64,000 nt of DNA from Lysobacter sp. cf310 (GTDB taxonomy: Bacteria; Pseudomonadota; Gammaproteobacteria; Xanthomonadales; Xanthomonadaceae): NCBI RefSeq assembly GCF_900114355.1, contig NZ_FOSS01000002.1, positions 325,491 to 389,490 of the forward strand, written 5' to 3'. The notes under the pieces were generated by a model. The model saw nothing but the letters and a program-made list of their open reading frames with translations. It made no database searches and was not told the origin of the DNA. Shown here one piece after another: positions 1 through 9,992 of this stretch. How positions within the stretch are numbered: the first letter of the stretch is position 1; the number at the start of each line of letters is the position of its first letter. The position numbers and the translations under genes were made by a program.

Positions 1-280
1 GAGCCGCGACAGGGTTCCCGAGCTGGCGCCGTTGTTGCGATAGCGCGATCGCGGCTTACGCCGCTCCCACAGAAGGCAGGGCGCTGCGCCGAGGCAGGAC
101 TGTCGCAGGCTCCGTGACTGCCGCGCGCTTCTTGTGGGAGCGGCGTGAGCCGCGATTCGGTAGCCACCGGGGCGTGGCGCCGGCGCGTGCGGTGGCGCGG
201 TCGCGGCGTGTGCCGCTCCTACAGTGAGCGGCCACAGGGCGCTTCGGCTTTGGGGTAGGAGCGGCGTGAGCCGCGACAGG
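1..280. repeat. Cluster of GTAG-type REP palindromes
   Basis: The 514 bases before the first gene contain no convincing coding sequence. They hold several copies of a roughly 24-base palindrome: a GTAG or GTGG head, the arm GAGCGGC, a 4-base loop and the arm GCCGCGA. The first 10 bases are the tail of one copy. Others lie at about 47-72 (reversed), 133-156 (direct), 201-224 (reversed) and 255-277 (direct). The GTAG head with a short stem-loop resembles the SMAG family of REPs in Stenotrophomonas, an inference from motif only. Nothing recognisable was seen between 281 and 514. Confidence 0.8.
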
Positions 281-514
281 GTTGCCGAGCTGGCGGGGGG
301 CGGCCGCGGGCGCATTCATCTTCGCGCCGGACCGGGGCCGGTTCTGGCGGTTCGGCACGCATACGTAGCCGTATCCCCCGATTGCTTTAGACTGTCGCCC
401 CTGCGGCGCCGGTAGTGCGGGCTCCGCGCAGGCGAATTCCTTCTTTTTCACCGACTTACCAGACATTCCTGGCGTTAAGCGCAACGCGCGATCCACGCCG
501 TTTCGGAGCACCCG

Positions 515-1618
515 ATGATTTTCGAAACCCTCGACACCTTCGGCCATGAGCAGGTCGTGTTCTGCCACAACAAGGACGCCGGCCTGAAGGCCATCATCGC
601 GATCCACAACACGGTGCTGGGCCCGGCCCTGGGCGGCCTGCGCATGTGGCCGTACAAGACCGAGCAGGACGCGCTCAACGACGTGCTGCGTCTGAGCCGC
701 GGCATGACCTACAAGAACGCGGTCGCAGGCCTGAACATCGGCGGCGGCAAGGCGGTGATCATCGGCGATCCGGCCGCCGACAAGTCCGAGGCGCTGTTCC
801 GCGCGTTCGGCAAGTTCGTCGATTCGCTGGGCGGCCGCTACATCACCGCCGAGGACGTCGGCATCGACGTCAACGACATGGAATACGTCTACCGCGAGAC
901 CGAGTACGTCACCGGCGTGCACCAGGTCCACGGCGGTTCCGGCGACCCCTCGCCGTTCACCGCCTACGGCACCCTGCAGGGTCTGATGGCCGCGCTGAAC
1001 AAGCGTTTCGGCGACGAGGAAGTCGGCAAGTACAGCTATGCCGTGCAGGGCCTGGGCCACGTCGGCATGGAGTTCGTGAAGCTGCTGAAGGAACGCGGCG
1101 CCAAGATCTTCGTCACCGACATCAACAAGGGCCTGATCGACAAGGCCGTGAGCGAGTACGGCGCCGAAGCGGTGGGCCTGGACGAGATCTACGACGTCAA
1201 CGCCGACGTGTACTCGCCCTGCGCGCTGGGCGGCACGATCAACGAGCAGACCCTGCCCCGCCTGAAGGCCAAGATCATCTGCGGCGCGGCCAACAACCAG
1301 CTGGCCAACAACGCGATCGGCGACGAAGTGTCCAAGCGCGGCATCCTGTACGCGCCGGACTACGCGGTGAACGCGGGCGGCGTGATGAACGTGGCGCTGG
1401 AACTCGACGGCTACAACCGCGAGCGCGCCATGCGCATGATGCGCACGATCTACCACAACCTCGGCCGCATCTTCGAAATCGCCGAGCGCGACGCGATCCC
1501 GACCTACAAGGCCGCCGACCGCCTCGCCGAAGAGCGCATCGACGCGATCGGCAAGCTCAAGCTGCCGATGGGCCGCTCGGCCCCGAGCTTCCGGGGTCGA
1601 ATCCGCGGCGGCCACTAA
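515..1618 (+). CDS. ldh: Leucine dehydrogenase (Glu/Leu/Phe/Val dehydrogenase family)
   Basis: This NAD-dependent cytosolic enzyme deaminates branched-chain amino acids to 2-oxo acids, the first step of leucine breakdown. The 367-residue length is normal for the family. The catalytic-site segments MTYKNA (Lys67) and GLNIGGGKAV (Lys79) match the two lysines of bacterial leucine dehydrogenases, and GLGHVG at about 179-184 is the Rossmann dinucleotide-binding turn. The ATG at 515 starts directly at the conserved N-terminus. A strong GC hairpin follows at 1631. The downstream liuA gene carries on the same pathway, which supports leucine, rather than glutamate or phenylalanine, as substrate. Exact amino acid preference cannot be read from sequence alone. 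Confidence 0.93.
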   Translation: MIFETLDTFGHEQVVFCHNKDAGLKAIIAIHNTVLGPALGGLRMWPYKTEQDALNDVLRLSRGMTYKNAVAGLNIGGGKAVIIGDPAADKSEALFRAFGKFVDSLGGRYITAEDVGIDVNDMEYVYRETEYVTGVHQVHGGSGDPSPFTAYGTLQGLMAALNKRFGDEEVGKYSYAVQGLGHVGMEFVKLLKERGAKIFVTDINKGLIDKAVSEYGAEAVGLDEIYDVNADVYSPCALGGTINEQTLPRLKAKIICGAANNQLANNAIGDEVSKRGILYAPDYAVNAGGVMNVALELDGYNRERAMRMMRTIYHNLGRIFEIAERDAIPTYKAADRLAEERIDAIGKLKLPMGRSAPSFRGRIRGGH

Positions 1619-1630
1619 GCGATTCGACGA

Positions 1631-1660
1631 CGACGGGGCCGCAAGGCCCCGTCGCTGTTT
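1631..1660 (+). terminator. Intrinsic-type terminator after leucine dehydrogenase
   Basis: A perfect 10-bp stem (CGACGGGGCC / GGCCCCGTCG) closes a GCAA tetraloop 13 bases after the ldh stop and is followed by a short, weak T tract (GCTGTTTG). It probably ends or attenuates ldh transcription before liuA. Confidence 0.65.
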
Positions 1661-1711
1661 GGGCGCTACACACACATTTTGTGCAACCAGATCAGATCGA
1701 CAGGAGTTCCG

Positions 1712-2869
1712 ATGCGTCCGTTCCCCCTGGGTGAAGAGATCGATGCGCTGCGCGAGGCCGTGCGCCGCTTCGCCGAAGCCGAGATCGCGCCGCGCGCCGC
1801 GCAGATCGACCACGACAACGCGTTCCCGCAGGACCTGTGGCCCAAGCTGGGCGAGATGGGCCTGCTGGGCATGACCGTGCCGGGCGAGTACGGCGGCAGC
1901 GAAATGGGTTACCTGGCCCACCTGGTCGCGATGGAGGAGATTTCGCGCGCCTCCGGTTCGGTCGGCCTGTCCTACGGCGCCCATTCCAACCTGTGCGTGT
2001 CCAATCTGTACGCCAACGCCAACGAGGCGCAGCGCCAGAAGTACCTGCCCAAGCTGTGCACCGGCGAGTGGAAGGGCGCGCTGGCGATGAGCGAACCGGG
2101 CGCGGGTTCCGACGTGGTCGGCTCGATGAGCTGCCGCGCCGAACTCAAGGGCGAGGTCTGGGTCGCCAACGGCAACAAGATGTGGATCACCAACGGCCCC
2201 GAGGCCGACGTGCTGATCGTCTACATGCGCACCGCCGGCAAGGACAGCGGCAGCCGCTGCATGACCGCCTTCATCGTCGAGAAGGGCATGCCGGGCTTCA
2301 GCACGGCGCAGAAGTTGGACAAGCTGGGCATGCGCGGCTCCAACACCTGCGAGCTGGTGTTCGAGAACTGCGAGATCCCGGTGGCCAACGTGCTGGGCGA
2401 GGTCAACCAGGGCGTCAAGGTGCTGATGAGCGGCTTGAACACCGAGCGCCTGGTGCTCAGCGGCGGTCCGCTGGGCCTGATGCAGGCGGCGATGGACAGC
2501 GCCCTGCCCTACGTGCGCGAGCGCAAGCAGTTCGACGCGGCGATCGGCACCTTCGGCCTGATGCAGGGCAAGATCGCCGACATGTACACCGCGCTGCAGT
2601 CCAGCCGCGCGTTCGCCTACCAGGTCGCGCGCGATTACGACGCCGGCCACAAGAGCCGCGTGGATGCGGCCTCGTGCCTGCTGCACGCGTCCGACAGCGC
2701 GGTGCAGGTGGCGCTGGAAGCGATCCAGACCCTGGGCGGCAACGGCTACATCAACGAGTACCCGACCGGCCGTATCCTGCGCGACGCCAAGCTGTACGCG
2801 ATCGGCGCGGGCACGAACGAGATCCGGCGCATGTTGATCGGGCGCGAGTTGTTCGACGGCAAGTCGTGA
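1712..2869 (+). CDS. liuA: Isovaleryl-CoA dehydrogenase
   Basis: This FAD acyl-CoA dehydrogenase oxidises isovaleryl-CoA to 3-methylcrotonyl-CoA. The ATG at 1712 is chosen because AGGAG lies 8 bases upstream; a longer frame opens at 1679 without one. The protein is 385 residues. The signature [13 protein letters not shown] (about 124-135) is clear. The catalytic glutamate sits in [11 protein letters not shown] (Glu245), the position specific to isovaleryl-CoA dehydrogenases, while the position used by medium-chain enzymes lies in a GAGTNEIRR segment without a glutamate base. This makes the substrate call firmer than for most acyl-CoA dehydrogenases. It lies between ldh and the other liu genes, separated from atoB by a 1.1-kb repeat region. 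Confidence 0.95.
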   Translation: MRPFPLGEEIDALREAVRRFAEAEIAPRAAQIDHDNAFPQDLWPKLGEMGLLGMTVPGEYGGSEMGYLAHLVAMEEISRASGSVGLSYGAHSNLCVSNLYANANEAQRQKYLPKLCTGEWKGALAMSEPGAGSDVVGSMSCRAELKGEVWVANGNKMWITNGPEADVLIVYMRTAGKDSGSRCMTAFIVEKGMPGFSTAQKLDKLGMRGSNTCELVFENCEIPVANVLGEVNQGVKVLMSGLNTERLVLSGGPLGLMQAAMDSALPYVRERKQFDAAIGTFGLMQGKIADMYTALQSSRAFAYQVARDYDAGHKSRVDAASCLLHASDSAVQVALEAIQTLGGNGYINEYPTGRILRDAKLYAIGAGTNEIRRMLIGRELFDGKS

Positions 2870-3051
2870 GGTAGAGCGCGCCCGCTTCGGGATGCCGGGG
2901 TGGGCGTGGGTTGTGGTGGCCGCGGCGGTGCGATTTGCTCGCCGCGGCTTTGATGCATCGGGCTGCCTGCTTTCTGTGGGGCCCGGTCTCTGTGGGAACC
3001 GCATTCCACAGGGATTTCCTTCGGTCATAGGCCGCGATCGCGCACAGCGTC

Positions 3052-3709
3052 GGAATCGCGGCGCCAACCATGCCTGAGCAATCGCGGCTTACGCCGCTCC
3101 CACAGGAAGCTGGGGGCGCAGGGTTGCGCTGGTGTGTGGGGTCTCGCGGTCGCGGCTTGCGCCGCTCCTACAGGGAGTGGCTGCGAAGGGCGCTTGGCTT
3201 TGGGGTAGGAGCGGCGTGAGCCGCGATCTGATCTCCGAACTCGCGTCGTAGTCGAAGGGGCGCGGTCGCGGCTTGCGCCGCTCCTACAGGGACTGGCTGG
3301 GAAGATGCTTGGCTTGCGTCGGAATCGCGGCGCCAACCATGCCTGAGCAATCGCGGCTTACGCCGCTCCCACAGGAAGCTGGGGGGCGCAGGGTGGCGTC
3401 GGTGTGTGGGGTCTCATGGTCGCGGCTTGCGCCGCTCCTACAGAGAGTGGCTGGAAAGATGCTTGGCTTGCGTCGGAATCGCGGCGCCAACCATGCCTGA
3501 GCAATCGCGGCTTACGCCGCTCCCACAGGAAGCTGGGGGCGCAGGGTGGCGCCGGTGTGTGGGGTCTCGTGGTCGCGGCTTGCGCCGCTCCTACAGGGAG
3601 TGGCTGGGAAGATGCTTGGCTTTGGGGTAGGAGCGGCGTGAGCCGCGACCTGGTCTCCGAGCTCGCGTCGTAGTCGAAGTGGCGCGGTCGCGGCTGGCGC
3701 CGCTCCTAC
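3052..3709. repeat. Tandem 154-bp repeat array built from REP palindromes
   Basis: The region 2870-4018 between liuA and atoB has no credible gene. From about 3052 a unit beginning GGAATCGCGGCGCCAACC recurs at 3321 and 3475 (spacing 269, then 154). Each unit carries one GTGG-headed and one GTAG-headed palindrome. Palindromes are at 3081-3105, 3150-3173, 3205-3227, 3266-3289, 3350-3374, 3420-3443, 3504-3528, 3573-3596, 3627-3649 and 3688-3709. The spacers between palindromes are also repeated, so this looks like local duplication of a REP-containing unit. The 3710-4018 part shows no feature I recognise apart from presumed atoB upstream sequence. Confidence 0.85.
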
Positions 3710-4018
3710 CTCGAGACGTCGGGACAGCCCGGCGGTACCGGCCGGCCGCCCCAAGGCCGGCGCATTCGGGCGCAGTTACCTTCGTGGGCGTTTCGTTGGC
3801 GTACACCAAGCTGAGCGGGATTGCGAAGGTTTCGTTAGTTCGCTCTCAGCGGCCCCTGCGACGCAATCCACAGTTTCGATGCCTCGCCCGACCCGTGCCG
3901 GGCCGGGCTTCGACCCACCCGAACCGGGCCCTTTCCGGCATTTGCGGCAGTGCAGCATCGGGTCGCATAATCGGAAAGTTCCGGCCCCCGCGCCGGCCGC
4001 ACTATTCCGGAGTCCGCC

Positions 4019-5194
4019 ATGAGCGACATCGTCATCGTCGGTGCCAAGCGCACCGCCATCGGTTCCTTCCTCGGCCAATTCACCGGCGTCCCGACCCCGA
4101 CCCTGGGCAGCGCCGCGATCTCGGCCGCGCTCGAGCAGGCCGGCGTGGCCGCCGACCAGGTCGACGAGGTGATCATGGGCTGCGTGCTGCCCGCCGGCCT
4201 CGGCCAGGCGCCGGCGCGCCAGGCCGCCCTGGGCGCCAACCTGCCGACCGCGGCGGGCTGTACCACCATCAACAAGGTCTGCGGCTCGGGCATGAAGGCG
4301 ATCATGCTGGGCCACGACCTGATCAAGGCCGGCTCGGCCAAGGTCGTGGTGGCCGGCGGCATGGAGTCGATGACCAATGCCCCGCACCTGCTCAACAACT
4401 CGCGCACCGGCATCCGCTACGGCAGCACCGAGATGCTCGACCACATGGCCTGGGACGGTCTGACCAATCCCTATGACGGCAAGGCCATGGGCGTGTTCGG
4501 CGACGCCACCTGCGCTTCCTACGGCTACGACCGCGCCGCGATCGACGCCTACTCCGAGGAGAGCGTCAAGCGCGCCCAGGCCGCGATCGCCAGCGGCGCC
4601 TTCAAGGACGAGATCGTCCCGGTCACGGTCAAGGGCCGCAAGGGCGATGTCGTGGTCGACAGCGACGAAGAGCCGGGCAAGATCGACGTCAGCAAGATCC
4701 CGGGCCTACGCCCGGCCTTCGGCAAGGACGGCGTGCTCACCGCCGCCGCCTCCTCGAAGATTTCCGACGGCGCCGCCGCCGCGGTGCTGATGTCGGCCGA
4801 CGACGCCGCCGCGCGCGGGCTCAAGCCGCTGGCGCGCATCGTCGCCCACGCCGGCCATGCCCAGGCCCCGGAATGGTTCACCACCGCCCCGGTGAAAGCG
4901 ATTTCAAACGTGCTCGAAAAGGCCGGCTGGACGGTCGCCGATGTCGACCTGTTCGAGGTCAATGAAGCGTTCTCGGTGGTCGCCATGGCGCCCATGAAGG
5001 ACCTCGGCATCCCGCACGAGAAGCTCAACGTCAACGGCGGCGCGGTCGCCCTGGGCCACCCGATCGGCGCCAGCGGCGCGCGTCTGGTGGTCACCCTGCT
5101 GAACGCCCTGCGCGCCCGCGGCGGCAAGCGCGGCGTGGCCTCGCTGTGCATCGGCGGTGGCGAGGCGACGGCGATCGCGGTCGAGCTCCTGTAA
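4019..5194 (+). CDS. atoB: Acetyl-CoA C-acetyltransferase (thiolase)
   Basis: This biosynthetic or degradative thiolase interconverts two acetyl-CoA with acetoacetyl-CoA. At 391 residues it has the standard length. The nucleophilic Cys88 lies in NKVCGSGMKA, His347 in ALGHPIGASG and the second catalytic Cys377 in LCIGGGEATA, so all catalytic residues are present. In this setting, between liuA and liuB, it most likely completes leucine catabolism by cleaving acetoacetyl-CoA formed from acetoacetate. It could equally serve isoleucine or fatty acid oxidation. The start ATG follows the segment CGGAGTCCGCC, giving a good ribosome-binding site. Confidence 0.93.
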   Translation: MSDIVIVGAKRTAIGSFLGQFTGVPTPTLGSAAISAALEQAGVAADQVDEVIMGCVLPAGLGQAPARQAALGANLPTAAGCTTINKVCGSGMKAIMLGHDLIKAGSAKVVVAGGMESMTNAPHLLNNSRTGIRYGSTEMLDHMAWDGLTNPYDGKAMGVFGDATCASYGYDRAAIDAYSEESVKRAQAAIASGAFKDEIVPVTVKGRKGDVVVDSDEEPGKIDVSKIPGLRPAFGKDGVLTAAASSKISDGAAAAVLMSADDAAARGLKPLARIVAHAGHAQAPEWFTTAPVKAISNVLEKAGWTVADVDLFEVNEAFSVVAMAPMKDLGIPHEKLNVNGGAVALGHPIGASGARLVVTLLNALRARGGKRGVASLCIGGGEATAIAVELL

Positions 5195-5235
5195 AAAGTT
5201 AAAAACGCGTTGTGCAAAAAAAACCGGCCAGCCGC

Positions 5236-5268
5236 TTGACACGCGTCACTGGCTTGTCATCATGTTAT
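5236..5268 (+). promoter_or_regulatory. Probable sigma-70 promoter of the first alanine-rich lipoprotein
   Basis: A perfect TTGACA (5236-5241) lies about 80 bases before the ATG at 5317. A -10 candidate lies in the following CATGTTAT (5261-5268), with a longer than ideal spacer (19-21 bases), or ATCATG with a 17-base spacer. The perfect -35 stands out in GC-rich DNA; the -10 assignment is uncertain. Confidence 0.45.
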
Positions 5269-5316
5269 CGGCGCGCAACTGCGCGTTGCCTAACTAATCG
5301 ACGAGGAAACCGAATC

Positions 5317-5685
5317 ATGACTTTCAACAAGGCGCTGCTCGCCCTGGCTCTGGGCCTGGCCCTGGCCGCTTGCTCGAACCAGAAGCAGGCTGATGACGCT
5401 GCTGCTGATGCCGCCGCTGCTTCGACCGAAGCCCAGGCCACCGCCGACGCCGCTGCCGCTACCGGCGACGCCGCCGCTGCCGACGCTGCTCAGGCTGCTG
5501 CCGACACGGCCGCTACCGCTGCCGACGCCGCCGCCACCTCGGCCGACGCGACCGCCGCTGCCGCTACCCCGGCCGCTGCTGACGCCGCTGCCGACGCCGC
5601 TGGCAAGGCTGCTGACGCTGCCGCCGACGCCGCTTCGGCCGCCACCCAGGCGACCGACGCTGCTAAGGAAGAGCCGAAGAAGTAA
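5317..5685 (+). CDS. Alanine-rich Lpp-like lipoprotein (first copy)
   Basis: The protein has 122 residues from the ATG at 5317 (GAGGAAAC just upstream; an upstream in-frame start at 5212 lacks this). A hydrophobic signal ends in the lipobox LAAC, so the mature protein is predicted to be lipid-anchored at Cys18-19. The rest is almost only Ala, Asp, Thr and Lys in helical AADAA-type runs, ending in EEPKK. Alanine-zipper helices with a C-terminal lysine recall Braun's lipoprotein and OprI, which are crosslinked to peptidoglycan through that lysine. This is an analogy, not a homology call. The gene has its own likely promoter and terminator, suggesting an abundant monocistronic product. A paralogue follows at 5872. 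Confidence 0.8.
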   Translation: MTFNKALLALALGLALAACSNQKQADDAAADAAAASTEAQATADAAAATGDAAAADAAQAAADTAATAADAAATSADATAAAATPAAADAAADAAGKAADAAADAASAATQATDAAKEEPKK

Positions 5686-5733
5686 TGCCCACCTCGGTTC
5701 GCTAGAACCGAACGGGTATGCAAGTCTGGAAGA

Positions 5734-5757
5734 GCCGCCGGTTTACCGGCGGCTTTT
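5734..5757 (+). terminator. Intrinsic terminator between the two lipoprotein genes
   Basis: A stem GCCGCCGG / CCGGCGGC with loop TTTA is followed by TTTT, 48 bases after the first lipoprotein stop. It is a typical Rho-independent terminator. Confidence 0.85.
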
Positions 5758-5871
5758 CCGTAGCTGAACAGTGGTCAGTGAACGATAGAACCGGCACAGC
5801 CCGGGTCGCTGCGCGCACTGGCGTTGCCTGATGTACATCCGATTTTTCAGACAACTCCTCCGGAGACAACC

Positions 5872-6267
5872 ATGAACACCAAGCTCCACGTCCTCCTCGC
5901 CGTCGCCGTCCTGGCTCTGTCGGCTTGCACCAACAACACCGACGCTGCGAAGGACGAGGCCGCTCAGGCCGCGACCGCCGCCGAGCAGGCTGGCGACGCC
6001 GCCGCTCAGGCCGCTGACGCTGCCGGCACCGCCGTCGCCGAAGGCGCCGACGCCGCCGCTGCCGCCACCGGCGAAGCCGCTGCCGAAGCCGGTGCCGCTG
6101 TGAACAACGCTGCCGACGCCGCTGGCGCCGCTGCCGCCGACGCCGCTGCCGGCGCCGCCGCTGCGACCGCCGACGCTGCCAACGCCACCGCCGACGCCGC
6201 TCAGAAGGTCGCCGACAAGGCCGACGCCGCTGCGACCGAAGCGAAGAAGGAAGAAGCGAAGAAGTAA
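5872..6267 (+). CDS. Alanine-rich Lpp-like lipoprotein (second copy)
   Basis: The protein has 131 residues from the ATG at 5872, preceded by CCGGAG. The signal peptide ends in the lipobox LSAC. The mature part consists of Ala/Asp/Thr/Glu repeats, predicted to form a long alanine-rich helix, and ends in a lysine-rich KKEEAKK tail. It resembles the preceding gene in layout, so the two are probably a tandem duplication that has diverged in length. The likely role is structural, linking outer membrane and cell wall, inferred from the lipobox, helix and terminal lysine only. Low-complexity composition makes database matches unreliable. A strong terminator follows. Confidence 0.8.
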   Translation: MNTKLHVLLAVAVLALSACTNNTDAAKDEAAQAATAAEQAGDAAAQAADAAGTAVAEGADAAAAATGEAAAEAGAAVNNAADAAGAAAADAAAGAAAATADAANATADAAQKVADKADAAATEAKKEEAKK

Positions 6268-6294
6268 TTCTTCACGCTTCCGCGCAATACCGAG

Positions 6295-6323
6295 AGGCCC
6301 GCGCAAGCGGGCCTTTCTTTTTG
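6295..6323 (+). terminator. Intrinsic terminator after second lipoprotein
   Basis: The stem AGGCCCGC / GCGGGCCT (loop GCAA region) is followed by TTCTTTTT, a classical Rho-independent terminator 27 bases after the stop codon. Confidence 0.9.
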
Positions 6324-6445
6324 TGCCCCAGGTATGCGCCGCCCTGCTCCGTACGCCGGCGCCCGGTCGCGCGCCGGCGAAAGCGTCATTGGCCGGCGCC
6401 TACGCTTTGTGGTTTGATGCCGCGTCTTTCGAACAGCCCGCATCG

Positions 6446-8056
6446 ATGCCCGCGATCACCTCCCAGCTCGACCCGCGCTCGCAGGATTTCCGCGACAACG
6501 CGGCCTATCACCAGGCCCTGGTCGAGGAACTCGACGCCCGCCTCGCCCGCGCCGCGCACGGCGGCGGCGACAAGGCCCGCGACAAGCACACCGAACGCGG
6601 CAAGCTGCTTGCGCGCGACCGCATCGCCGCGCTGCTGGACCCGGGCTCGCCGTTCCTGGAGATCGCGCCGCTGGCCGCCGAGGGCATGTACGACGGCGCC
6701 GCGCCGGCCGCGGGCATGGTCGCCGGCATCGGCCGGGTCCAGGGCCAGGAAGTGGTGATCGTGGCCAACGACGCCACGGTCAAGGGCGGCACCTACTTCC
6801 CGATGACGGTGAAGAAGCACCTGCGCGCGCAGGAAGTGGCGCGCGAGAACCGCCTGCCCTGCATCTACCTGGTCGACTCCGGCGGCGCCTTCCTGCCGCT
6901 GCAGGACGAGGTGTTTCCGGACAAGGAGCACTTCGGCCGCATCTTCTACAACCAGGCCCGTCTGAGCGCGGAGAACATCCCGCAGATCGCCGTGGTCATG
7001 GGCAGCTGCACCGCCGGCGGCGCCTACGTGCCGGCGATGTGCGACGAGTCGATCATCGTCAAGGAACAGGGCACGATCTTCCTCGGCGGTCCGCCGCTGG
7101 TGAAGGCCGCGACCGGCGAAGTCGTCGATGCCGAGGCCTTGGGCGGCGCCGAGGTCCACACCAGCGTGTCCGGCGTGGCCGACCACTTCGCCCAGGACGA
7201 CCGCCACGCGCTGCAGATCGCGCGCGAGATCGTCGGCAACCTCAACCGCCGCAAGACCCTGCCGGTGACCGTGCAGGCCGCGCGCGAGCCGCTGTACGCG
7301 GCCGAAGAGCTGTACGGCATCGTGCCCAAGGACACCCGCCGCCCGTTCGACATCCGCGAGGTGATCGCGCGCATCGTCGACGGCAGCGACCTGCACGAGT
7401 TCAAGGCGCGCTACGCCAAGACCCTGGTGACCGGTTTCGCCCACGTGCACGGCTACCCGGTCGGCATCGTCGCCAACAACGGCATCCTGTTCGCCGAGAG
7501 CGCGCTCAAGGGCGCGCACTTCATCGAACTGTGCAACCAGCGCGGCATCCCGCTGGTGTTCCTGCAGAACATCACCGGCTTCATGGTCGGCAAGAAGTAC
7601 GAGAACGCGGGCATCGCCAAGGACGGGGCCAAGATGGTGACCGCGGTGGCCTGCTCGCACGTGCCCAAGTTCACCGTGGTGATCGGCGGCAGCTTCGGCG
7701 CCGGCAACTACGCCATGTGCGGCCGCGCCTACGGGGCGCGCTTCCTGTGGATGTGGCCGAACGCGCGCATCAGCGTGATGGGCGGCGAACAGGCCGCCTC
7801 GGTGCTGGCCACGGTTCGCCGCGACGGCATCGAGGCCGCCGGCAAGGTGTGGACGCCGGACGAGGAAGAAGCCTTCAAGGCGCCGATCCGCGATCAGTAC
7901 GAATCGCAGGGCAACCCCTACTACGCCAGCGCGCGCCTGTGGGACGACGGCATCATCGACCCGGCCGACACCCGGCGCGTGCTCGGCCTGGGCCTGTCGG
8001 CCAGCCTCAACGCGCCTATCGAGGACCGCACGCGCTTCGGCGTGTTCCGGATGTAA
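6446..8056 (+). CDS. liuB: Methylcrotonyl-CoA carboxylase beta (carboxyltransferase) subunit
   Basis: This is the carboxyltransferase half of the biotin enzyme that converts 3-methylcrotonyl-CoA to 3-methylglutaconyl-CoA. The 536-residue product from ATG 6446 begins at the conserved N-terminus ([12 protein letters not shown]); an open frame back to 6323 overlaps the preceding terminator and is rejected. Both carboxyltransferase half-domains are visible. The oxyanion-type motif [16 protein letters not shown] is in the first, and [16 protein letters not shown] in the second. Length and the opening residues fit MCC beta better than propionyl-CoA carboxylase. Its alpha partner liuD lies 11 kb downstream with unrelated genes in between. 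Confidence 0.93.
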   Translation: MPAITSQLDPRSQDFRDNAAYHQALVEELDARLARAAHGGGDKARDKHTERGKLLARDRIAALLDPGSPFLEIAPLAAEGMYDGAAPAAGMVAGIGRVQGQEVVIVANDATVKGGTYFPMTVKKHLRAQEVARENRLPCIYLVDSGGAFLPLQDEVFPDKEHFGRIFYNQARLSAENIPQIAVVMGSCTAGGAYVPAMCDESIIVKEQGTIFLGGPPLVKAATGEVVDAEALGGAEVHTSVSGVADHFAQDDRHALQIAREIVGNLNRRKTLPVTVQAAREPLYAAEELYGIVPKDTRRPFDIREVIARIVDGSDLHEFKARYAKTLVTGFAHVHGYPVGIVANNGILFAESALKGAHFIELCNQRGIPLVFLQNITGFMVGKKYENAGIAKDGAKMVTAVACSHVPKFTVVIGGSFGAGNYAMCGRAYGARFLWMWPNARISVMGGEQAASVLATVRRDGIEAAGKVWTPDEEEAFKAPIRDQYESQGNPYYASARLWDDGIIDPADTRRVLGLGLSASLNAPIEDRTRFGVFRM

Positions 8057-8300
8057 CCCCGTGGGGCCGCCGCGCAGCCGACGCCAGCGCCGGCCGGGTT
8101 GCGGCCCGGTCGAACCGCGGCCGACGGGCGAGCTTCGGCGCGGGCGCGGTCCGTGGCCGCGCCGCGCGCAGTTGCGCGAGCGCGCGGCGCTGTATCTACT
8201 CGAACCGCGCGCAGGAGGCGCGATGTCCCGACCGCCCGTGGTCGGCGGACGCGACGCCTGCGAGCCAAGTCCCGACTAACCCTGACCCGCGCGCCCGCCC

Positions 8301-9992
8301 ATGATCGTCGGCATCGACCTCGGCACCACCCATTCCCTGATCGGCAGCTACGGCCCGGACGGCCCGCGCCTGATCCCGAACGCCCTGGGCGAGCTGCTCA
8401 CGCCGTCGGTGGTCAGCGTGGACGACGACGGCGCCATCATCGTCGGCCGCGCCGCCCAGGAGCGCATGGTCTCGCACCCGCAGCGCAGCGTCGGCGCGTT
8501 CAAGCGCTGGATGGGCACCGACCGTCGCACCGCGCTGGGCAAACATGCGTTCCGGCCCGAGGAGCTGTCGGCGCTGATCCTGAAGTCGCTGCTGGCCGAC
8601 GCCGAGGCGCAGCTGGGCCGCAAGATCGAGGAGGCAGTGATCAGCGTGCCGGCCTACTTCTCCGACAGCCAGCGCAAGGCCACGCGCATCGCCGGCGAGC
8701 TGGCCGGAATCCGGGTCGAACGCCTGATCAACGAACCCACCGCGGCCGCGCTGGCCTACGGCCTGCAGCAGCGCAGCGAGGGCCGCTACCTGGTGTTCGA
8801 CCTCGGCGGCGGCACCTTCGACGTGTCGATCCTGGAAATGTACGACGGGGTGATGGAGGTCCACGCCAGCGCCGGCGACAACTTCCTCGGCGGCGAGGAC
8901 TTCTCGCGCTGCATGCGCGACGCCTTCTTGCGCGACAACGAGCTCGGCCTGGACGCCCTGACGCTGGCCGAACTGGCGCAGCTGGAGCGCCGCCTGGAGC
9001 TGGCCAAGCGCGAGCTGGCGCACGGCCATCAGGCCGAGGTCGAGCTGGTGCTGCGCGGCCAGCCGCGGCGCTGGCGCATGGACGAGCACGCCTTCGCCCA
9101 GCTCTGCGACCCGCTGGTGCAGCGCTTGCGCGCGCCGCTGGAGCGCGCCATGCGCGACGCCAAGCTGCGTCCGGACCAGCTCGACGAGATCGTGCTAGTC
9201 GGCGGCGCCTCGCGCATGCCGCTGGCCGCGCGTCTGGTCTCGCGCATGTTCGGGCGCCTGCCGCTGCGCCACGTCAATCCGGACGAGGCCATCGCGATGG
9301 GCGCCTGCGTGGCGGCCGGCATGAAGGCGCGCGACGAATCGCTGGAGGAGATCATCCTCACCGACGTCTGTCCGCACACCCTGGGCGTGAACACCTCCGA
9401 GGAAACCGGCAACGGCCAGCTCGCCAACGGCATCTTCTCGCCGATCATCCACCGCAACAGCACGGTGCCGGTGAGCCGGGTCGAGCGCTACTACCCGTTG
9501 CGCGACGGCCAGCGCCAGGTCGAATTCGAGATCTACCAGGGCGAAAGCCCGCGGGTGGAAAACAACGTGCGCCTGGGCAGCGTCGCGATCGACATCCCGC
9601 CCAAGCGCCGCAACGAGAACCCGGTCGACATCCGCTTCACCTACGACATCAACGGGCTGCTGCAGGTCGAGGCCACCGCGCTGTCGACCGGCCTGACCCG
9701 TGAAGTGGTGCTGGAGAAGAACCCCGGCGTGCTCAGCCCCGACGAGATCCGCGCGCGCCTGGCGGTGCTGGAGGCGCTCAAGGTGCATCCGCGCGACCAG
9801 CAGGAGAACATCGCCCTGATCGCGCGCGCCGAGCGCCTGTACGAGGAACTGCTGTGGGCGCGCGAGCAGCTGCAGTCGGCCTTGGTGCGCTTCCGCGCCG
9901 TGCTCGACGCCCAGGACCTGCGCGATATCGCCGAGCACCGCATCGAGCTGGCCGCCTTCCTCGACCACGTCGAGGCCCAGGGCTACGCGTGA
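8301..9992 (+). CDS. hscC: HscC-type Hsp70 chaperone
   Basis: This DnaK-family ATPase has 563 residues, about 75 shorter than DnaK and close to E. coli HscC. Actin-fold motifs are intact: GIDLGTTHS at the start, [34 protein letters not shown] and the adenosine loop VGGASRMP. A substrate-binding domain follows from about 370, and the C-terminal lid is short. The next two genes encode J-domain membrane proteins. They overlap it or each other by 3 and 1 bases, which mirrors the HscC-DjlB/DjlC partnership known in E. coli. The three probably form a specialised chaperone operon whose client is unknown. The 244-bp gap upstream shows no gene. Confidence 0.9.
   Translation: MIVGIDLGTTHSLIGSYGPDGPRLIPNALGELLTPSVVSVDDDGAIIVGRAAQERMVSHPQRSVGAFKRWMGTDRRTALGKHAFRPEELSALILKSLLADAEAQLGRKIEEAVISVPAYFSDSQRKATRIAGELAGIRVERLINEPTAAALAYGLQQRSEGRYLVFDLGGGTFDVSILEMYDGVMEVHASAGDNFLGGEDFSRCMRDAFLRDNELGLDALTLAELAQLERRLELAKRELAHGHQAEVELVLRGQPRRWRMDEHAFAQLCDPLVQRLRAPLERAMRDAKLRPDQLDEIVLVGGASRMPLAARLVSRMFGRLPLRHVNPDEAIAMGACVAAGMKARDESLEEIILTDVCPHTLGVNTSEETGNGQLANGIFSPIIHRNSTVPVSRVERYYPLRDGQRQVEFEIYQGESPRVENNVRLGSVAIDIPPKRRNENPVDIRFTYDINGLLQVEATALSTGLTREVVLEKNPGVLSPDEIRARLAVLEALKVHPRDQQENIALIARAERLYEELLWAREQLQSALVRFRAVLDAQDLRDIAEHRIELAAFLDHVEAQGYA

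Noticed and set aside
56-3067. 1003-residue minus-strand open frame over leucine dehydrogenase and liuA
   Set aside because: It is antisense to two well-supported genes and consists of low-complexity Ala/Arg/His/Val sequence, typical of GC-rich shadow frames.
3273-3673. Several short plus-strand frames in the REP array
   Set aside because: They are made of repeat units only and have no ribosome sites.
3052-3709. CRISPR-like array of regular short repeats
   Set aside because: Repeats alternate in orientation, are themselves palindromes, and the spacers are repeated; no cas genes are near.
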